Both the position numbers and the translations under genes were made by a program. Below, one piece after another: positions 58,961 to 64,000 of a stretch of DNA of 64,000 nt. Source of the DNA: Cryptomeria japonica (taxonomy: Eukaryota; Streptophyta; Pinopsida; Cupressales; Cupressaceae). The notes under the pieces were generated by a model, which did not search any database, was not told the DNA's origin, and saw nothing but the letters and a program-made list of their open reading frames with translations. Within the stretch, counting starts at the first letter, position 1, and every line of letters begins with the position of its first letter. Location: NCBI RefSeq assembly GCF_030272615.1, contig NC_081405.1, forward strand, positions 23,699,772-23,763,771, written 5' to 3'.

Positions 58961-59464
58961 GATTTAGACTTTCTCCTCAAGAAGCGCGAACTTGGGCACT
59001 TGGGCAAGTTTTGCAACCTTGGGATTTTGGCCAGGAAATTCGCTCCTTCACTAGCAGGCGAAAATCATCCTTTATTCAAATCCCATAAACATCGTAAGGA
59101 CAAACCTTATGCAATCTATCTCATCGCTCTTGTGCGAAAAACGGCAACTTTGGGTCCTCGTGCGATCTTTAGACACACTGCTCTTTGCTTGGCGAGCTTC
59201 GCCAATCTCTATCACCTTACGCCTATTCAAGGCGATTTCACAATTTTGAACTCACTCTTGGCATTCGTGCCCGAGGGCTAGACTAGCCTGATGGATTCAT
59301 CGGCTCTTTTCATTGACATCATCACTTCACGGACCAGTCGCGGGCTCGCTTGGAAGGGCGTGAGACACTCTACGCGAAACTGAACAGGGCGAGGGCGAAA
59401 GGCTCAAAAACAGGAAGGGGGACCCTGTTGGCGACAAGGAGCGTGTGCAACGCACAACACATCT

Positions 59465-60058
59465 GTAAGCTTTGCTTAGTGTGGAATATCCAAGAAAGAT
59501 ACCTTCATCTCTTTTGGAATCAAATTTTCCCAAATCTTCCTCATCCCTTCCTATAGTATTTGCTTCCCAAAACCTTGAAATACTTTACTAGATGCAGGCC
59601 TTCCTTTCCAAAGTTCATAAGGAGTTTTTTTGTTATTTACCTTGATTTGTGCTCGATTGGAGATGTATACAGCCATGTGAACTGCTCCTTTCCAAAAAGT
59701 TTCAGCTATCTTGGATTTATTAAGCATGGCCCTTGCCATACCTTGGATGGTTCTATTCTTTCTCTCAACTGCTCCATTTTGCTCTGGAGTCCTTGCTGCT
59801 GAATATTGTCTCCTTATCTCATGCCTTTCACGATGTTCTTCAAACTCTTTTGAGGAAAATTCTCTTCTTTGTCAGATTTAAGGCACTTGATCTTCAACTT
59901 TGTTTCATTTTCTGTTAAGGCTTTGAATGCCTTAAACTTCCCTATTGCTTCAGATTTTTTTTAAGAAACACTACCCATGTCATCCTAGAATAATCATCAA
60001 TTAACAACATGTTTAACACTCACCTTGCAAGCTTTTTGTCCTTGTAGGCCCACACAAA
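59465..60058 (-). pseudogene. Copia F integrase
   Basis: Minus-strand frames show HTDLCGPTRTKSLQG (about 60020-60058), a KCLKSDKEENF-like stretch near 59880, EFEEHRERHEIRRQYSAARTPEQNGAVERKNR split by shifts near 59740-59860, and ARAMLNKSKIAETFWKGAVH with NRAQIKVNNKKTPYELWKGR (59551-59739). Domain order is right for copia. Shifts and stops break the catalytic core. Confidence 0.8.
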
Positions 60059-60475
60059 TCAGTGTGAACAAGTTCCAAAGGCTTTGATGTAGAATACTCC
60101 TTTGTTGAAGCTTGTCCTTGTTTCTTTCCCATAATGACACTGTTTGCAAATGGTGTTTGAAGATTTCACTAATTTTGGCATGTCCCTTACGACTTGCTTT
60201 TTGTTGATCTTCACAATGCTGTCAAAGTTCAGGTGACTCATCCTCTTGTGCCACAACCAACTCTCATCTTCCTGCCCCATGTAGCAGATTTCCATTCGTT
60301 CTGTAGGCATCTTCTATTAGTTTTCCATCTTTCATAATTTTTCATCCTTTGGAATGAAATGTAAAGGTGTGCCCTTCATCACACATTTGACTCAATAGAT
60401 TATGGTTTAGTCCTTGTACATATAAAACATCTTTTGTTTTGGTTCTTCCATTGTCTAGTCTTTGAATTTTATTGT
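60059..60475 (-). pseudogene. Copia F protease end and GAG-pre-integrase domain
   Basis: 60475-60311 encodes DNGRTKTKDVLYVQGLNHN and LLSQMCDEGHTFTF. 60310-60059 encodes SWLWHKRMSHLNFDSI and CKQCHYGKETRTSF, the pre-integrase zinc motif. Gag and the protease active site are absent upstream, so the element has an internal deletion. Confidence 0.8.
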
Positions 60476-60515
60476 TGTTGTAGTATAAGAATAATCTTTT
60501 TAACTTATAACCTTA

Positions 60516-61421
60516 GCAAACATATGTGATAATCAAAACATCTATACAAGCAAGATCTAGCAAATTTCAACACAAGATGCACACACAATTTTACGTGGAA
60601 ACCCTTGCAGGAGAAAACAACGGCAAAATATTGCTTTTTAATAGTTTATTATAGGAAACTTCTTACAACTTCATAGGCACCAACTCATAGGAGACACCAA
60701 TCCCCTTCATTGAGCACCAACTCATCAAGAGACTTCGATCTCTTTGAATAAGAGGCTCTGACCTCCCGAACTCTCCAATTAGAAGGCACCAACTTTCAAC
60801 AAACAAAAAGAATATGATATTTGGATCTACCCTAGATCCCTTTAAGGCCTTCAAAGTCTGCCCACGATTTGCCTTGAACTTCTTTTCACTCAGATCTGAA
60901 ATATGATCTTCAATATATTCTCACAAATCCGATTTTCTTCTCTTACAAATCTGATTTTCTGCTCTTATTTCTACTCCTGATAGGAAGGATTTTCAATGAA
61001 TGTATGCCTAAATGACCTTTTAGAAATGTATTTATATCTTGCAAAATGCGCCTCTTCACCAAGAGGCACATCCTCATAAAACAGGTCGGCCAACACCTAG
61101 GAAATATTTATTTTTATGATTTTATCTCTTTAAAAATCTCTTCCACTATTTTAGGGGGCACCAAAAAATATAATTAAAAATTTATCTTAATTACCCTTGA
61201 CTGGGTCAGCCTGCAGCTTATACTTTTATTAAATTTTTTTTTTTGCCTTTTCAAAAGAGGTTAGCCCAAATGAGGGAGTCAAACAAAAATAAAAGATTAT
61301 ATTTGCATCTCATTTCAATCCTTAAATGCACCAAAACATGGGTTAGCCCATGTTTTAACTCGCCTCTTGTGCTGCACAAACTAACTCTGCCTTTTGACAT
61401 CAATGCCAATAATTTCCAACA
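60516..61421 (-). repeat. 5' LTR of copia F
   Basis: It ends AATTTCCAACA at 61421 followed by GTTAC. The inner boundary is set at TGTGATAATC (60516), the first TG after the coding end; only 60873-61421 is shared with the 3' LTR. A U5-like box (ACGTGGAAACCC, GGAGAAAAC) lies at 60594-60622. Confidence 0.6.
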
Positions 61422-61426
61422 GTTAC

Positions 61427-62940
61427 TAGTCCGGGTTCAAGGTATCAATTCACAAGTTTGGGTAAATTTTGTTTGGGGGTTGGGTTCATTTTTGGTTCAA
61501 TTACGAAGATCCTAATGATTCTAGTAACCTTAAGGCAAGGCCTCATGGATTGAGACAAGGCTATTCGCTAAGTCAAGACAGTCTAAGATGATAAGGAACG
61601 CATTTGATCACTGAAGTCCGAGACATATAGTCATTTTTGGAGCGAAGAGTTGAATATTGGGGATTGGGGGTCGGGAAGAATTATTAAAGCTTATACCACC
61701 ATGAATTAGGTATTAAACAATTACTTCGATTATCAACCCTTGATAGATGTAGTTAAATTTTAGAGAAGTATCGATTGTTGGGGATCGGGAGTAATGTTTA
61801 ATCCCTAAGCGAAATTGGTTATATGTTAGGATGTAATGTCTCCTTCTTAATTTGCCCTAAATTCAAAATTGCAACAAATTAGGGTTAGGGTTACATCTTA
61901 CCAAATAAATATCTCTTTAATGATGCAATCCTAGATTGGATTCCTACAATCGCAACATATGCAAATATACACATATATGTTTAATCATTAGGGTTAGGCA
62001 ATTACATCATGTTATTAATAATGCGAGCATATCAGGGTTTGGAGGAAGAGACATGATGGGTCTGCCCGAAGCCATTTATACACCAAGCCCAACAATGGAT
62101 GTCTACCACAGCTCTCTTGCTTGCTTGGTGGCTTTTACCTGCTTTCCCCCATCATTTCTCATCTTCCGGAAATAGTTGTCATCTTGTGGGATTGGGGGGA
62201 GGTTGTAAGGGGTTAGTTGACTCTGTAAGTGTCCTCTTTGTCCTAGGCTGCAATGGTTCTAGGACGGACTACTTACGAGCTCACTCACCACCCTTCTCTT
62301 ACACCTCAAATCCTTCCTCTCTCAACTTGGGTGTTTTTTCAGACAGTATGCATAATTATTTACTACCATAGAGGCATACACTTCAGCATATATATACATA
62401 TACCACTAGCAGTTGTCAGAGTATAGCCTGAGAAGTGCAGATCTGAAAATAATTTCAGACTGCTGTTTTAAGCCCGATCTGAAGATTAATTCCTTTGATT
62501 TATTTGCTGTTGGATGACTAAAAGTTCGATCTAGATTTCCTTTCTTTATCAGAATTAGTTCTTCTTCAATCTGTTGAATGTCCTCTTGGGTGTGATTGCG
62601 TTTGTGTCTTTTTATAACTTCATATCTCATTGAGGAGACACATCTCTTTGGAAAGAGATATCCATTTAAATGGGTCATGTCTCCTCATTGCTTTCTTATT
62701 ATTCAAATCAGATCTGCACTTCTGATTATTCATTACAGTGCTTATTTTCTATTCTGGAAGTTTATCTCCCTTGGATGTATTCCCATAAATGAAATCTTCT
62801 TCCCTTCATATCTTCCCATGTGAGGGAGAGTCACACCTCTATATCTGCCCTTTGCAAGGGTCACAACCTTTAATAATTATCATCCTTTGAAAGTGTATAA
62901 CAACAAACTTTCAATTTTCAAAACTTGATTAGATGCAATA
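61427..62940. other. Intron-like DNA, no feature seen
   Basis: No DUF819 exon, long open frame or element end was recognised. Short frames around 61936-62678 have no support. Confidence 0.4.
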
Positions 62941-62949
62941 TCAATACTT

Positions 62950-63260
62950 CAATAAGCTTAATCAACCACACATGTAAGATCTAGCAAGTGAGAACACAAA
63001 TGAACACACAATGTATGTGGAAACCCTTGCAGGAGAAAACCACAGCAAAATATTGCTTTTGTATCGAGAATTTCTTACAAATTTCGTAGGCACTAACCCA
63101 CAAGAGACACCAATCGTCTCTAGAAGATTTGTAGGCACCAACCAGCTGGAGACAACAATCCCCACAACTGAGCACCAACTGAGCAAGAGACACCAATCTC
63201 TTTGAGTGAGAGGCTCCAACTGCCTGATCTTGCTAAAATATGAGAGCTCTCTCAGTGATT
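62950..63260 (-). mobile_element. Copia LTR fragment related to F
   Basis: AAGATCTAGCAA, GTGGAAACCCTTGCAGGAGA and CAAAATATTGCTTTT are shared with 60565-60640, followed by repeated GGCACCAAC and GAGACACCAATC words as at 60680-60790. Ends are not resolved. Confidence 0.65.
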
Positions 63261-64000
63261 GTCAGAAGATAAAGATTTAGACAATGGCTTTGTCAGGTTG
63301 GCGATGACCAATCCAATATCTCATATGCAACCACTGGATTCTATTAAAAGGTCAAAACAAGTCATAGACACCATACAACACAAGTTCCATGTGTAAATCA
63401 GTTCCATATGTTTTTCTTCATAAATGTTGTTAATCCCATTCTAGGTCTTCTTAGTTTATATGCATATCTAATCATGCTATTCTACCACCATAAACTATTG
63501 CTTTTTTTTTGTGAAGACTCAAATTGTCACTGTCAATGCAAATAATTTAAAGACTGTTAGCCTAACCAATAAAAAATACCCAGTGGAAACAGTCACAATG
63601 CTTTGAGGTTAACAGAAAATTGCAACACCTTTTTTAGCAAGGCTTTGAGGCTGAGACATTCTGACTGGGAGGACGCATTATATACATTAAGTTTGACTAT
63701 TTAGAATGCACATCAATATGTATGTGTATTATAACTATTGTCTGCCTCTCATCATGCATTAATCAATATTTCATATTTCAGGCTTAAGTTTCATCTCTCA
63801 CACACATGTATATATGTATGTATCTATGTATATCAATCTTGTTAAATATGAAATATCTCAATTACGAACTATGCTTGTCATGACTACTAGAAAATGCTTA
63901 AGTAAATAAAAGAATGAAGGTGATAAAAATTATTTGTGCAGAAAAACATCCAGATAATTTTCTTGTGGTAGATAATTTTACTCACTTGTCCTGAATGTTT
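63261..64000. other. Intron-like DNA, no feature seen
   Basis: AT-rich with TATGTATGTAT-like simple sequence near 63815; no gene or element end seen. Confidence 0.4.

Larger units (their letters stand above)
48846..59464 (-). mobile_element. Giant unit D: ORF-bearing divergent LTR-like unit, TSD CATCT
   Basis: Plus-strand ends are TGTTGACATG (48851) and GCACAACA (59459), flanked by CATCT (48846-48850, 59460-59464). Read on the minus strand it starts TGTTGTGCG and ends CATGTCAACA, as in A-C. Net length without unit C and its TSD is 7,136 bp. It has a gene homologous to that of B, but a different upstream array (57810-58960) and no telobox palindrome, so it is a separate subfamily. It split copia F. 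Confidence 0.85.
32487..61426 (-). mobile_element. Ty1/copia element F, heavily invaded, TSD GTTAC
   Basis: GTTAC flanks both ends (32487-32491 and 61422-61426). On the minus strand the order is 5' LTR (to about 60516), protein fragments of the protease/pre-integrase, integrase, reverse transcriptase and RNase H, polypurine-like CAAAGGAGGAAATTGC (33041-33056), and 3' LTR (32492-33040). The frame is continuous across the D insertion (integrase C-terminus joins a copia linker) and across the G insertion site. Gag and the primer site are missing, and the 3' LTR lacks about 360 bp of the U5 side present in the 5' LTR, so this is a defective copy. Net length without inserts is far below an autonomous element. 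Confidence 0.8.

Overview
The window is plant nuclear DNA: GT-AG introns, Ty1/copia, Ty3/gypsy, hAT, LINE and SINE sequences, and two exons of a plastid-type DUF819 membrane-protein gene about 14.7 kb apart. The very long intron and the pile-up of old nested LTR elements suit a large, repeat-rich seed-plant genome. A gymnosperm is plausible but cannot be proved from the sequence. There is no bacterial operon, tRNA, rRNA or CRISPR locus.

Layout. 1 to ~720 is the 3' end and LTR of a copia element. 1279-16212 is a complete minus-strand Ty3/gypsy (Tat/Athila-like) element with a GGTTG target-site duplication (TSD), a tRNA-Asp-like primer site, gag-pol, an extra 3' gene and a polypurine tract. Its 3' LTR is split by a 3.84-kb hAT transposon (1453-5296), and the sister LTR keeps the empty site. 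17131-17241 and 31958-32113 are DUF819 exons. The intron between them holds tandem duplications, a SINE with a 16-bp TSD, a decayed giant unit (E) interrupted by a solo LTR (H), and an L1 ORF1 remnant. 32492-61421 is a minus-strand copia element (F, TSD GTTAC) that has been repeatedly entered. Inside it are a small plus-strand copia element (G) and a 10.6-kb insertion (D). G contains unit A, which contains unit B; D contains unit C. 61427-64000 is mostly featureless intron-like DNA with one more copia LTR fragment.

The most unusual content is the family A-E. These units begin TGTTGTG, end near GTCAACA and have 5-bp TSDs, but show no duplicated ends or internal retroviral genes, so they look like solo LTRs. 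B (7,036 bp) and D (7,136 bp net) each carry a ~1,000-1,200-codon gene of unknown function; in B this gene has its own TATA box and a 204-bp 5'UTR intron. A (3,868 bp net) and C (3,468 bp) are shorter forms that have lost the gene. A, B and C carry an array of imperfect palindromes spaced at about 165 or 176 bp, and A, B, C and E carry a telobox palindrome before a second, terminal TATA box. The protein is recognisably conserved between B, D and E although the surrounding DNA is not, which suggests selection on the protein. The extra 3' gene of the gypsy element may be a distant relative.
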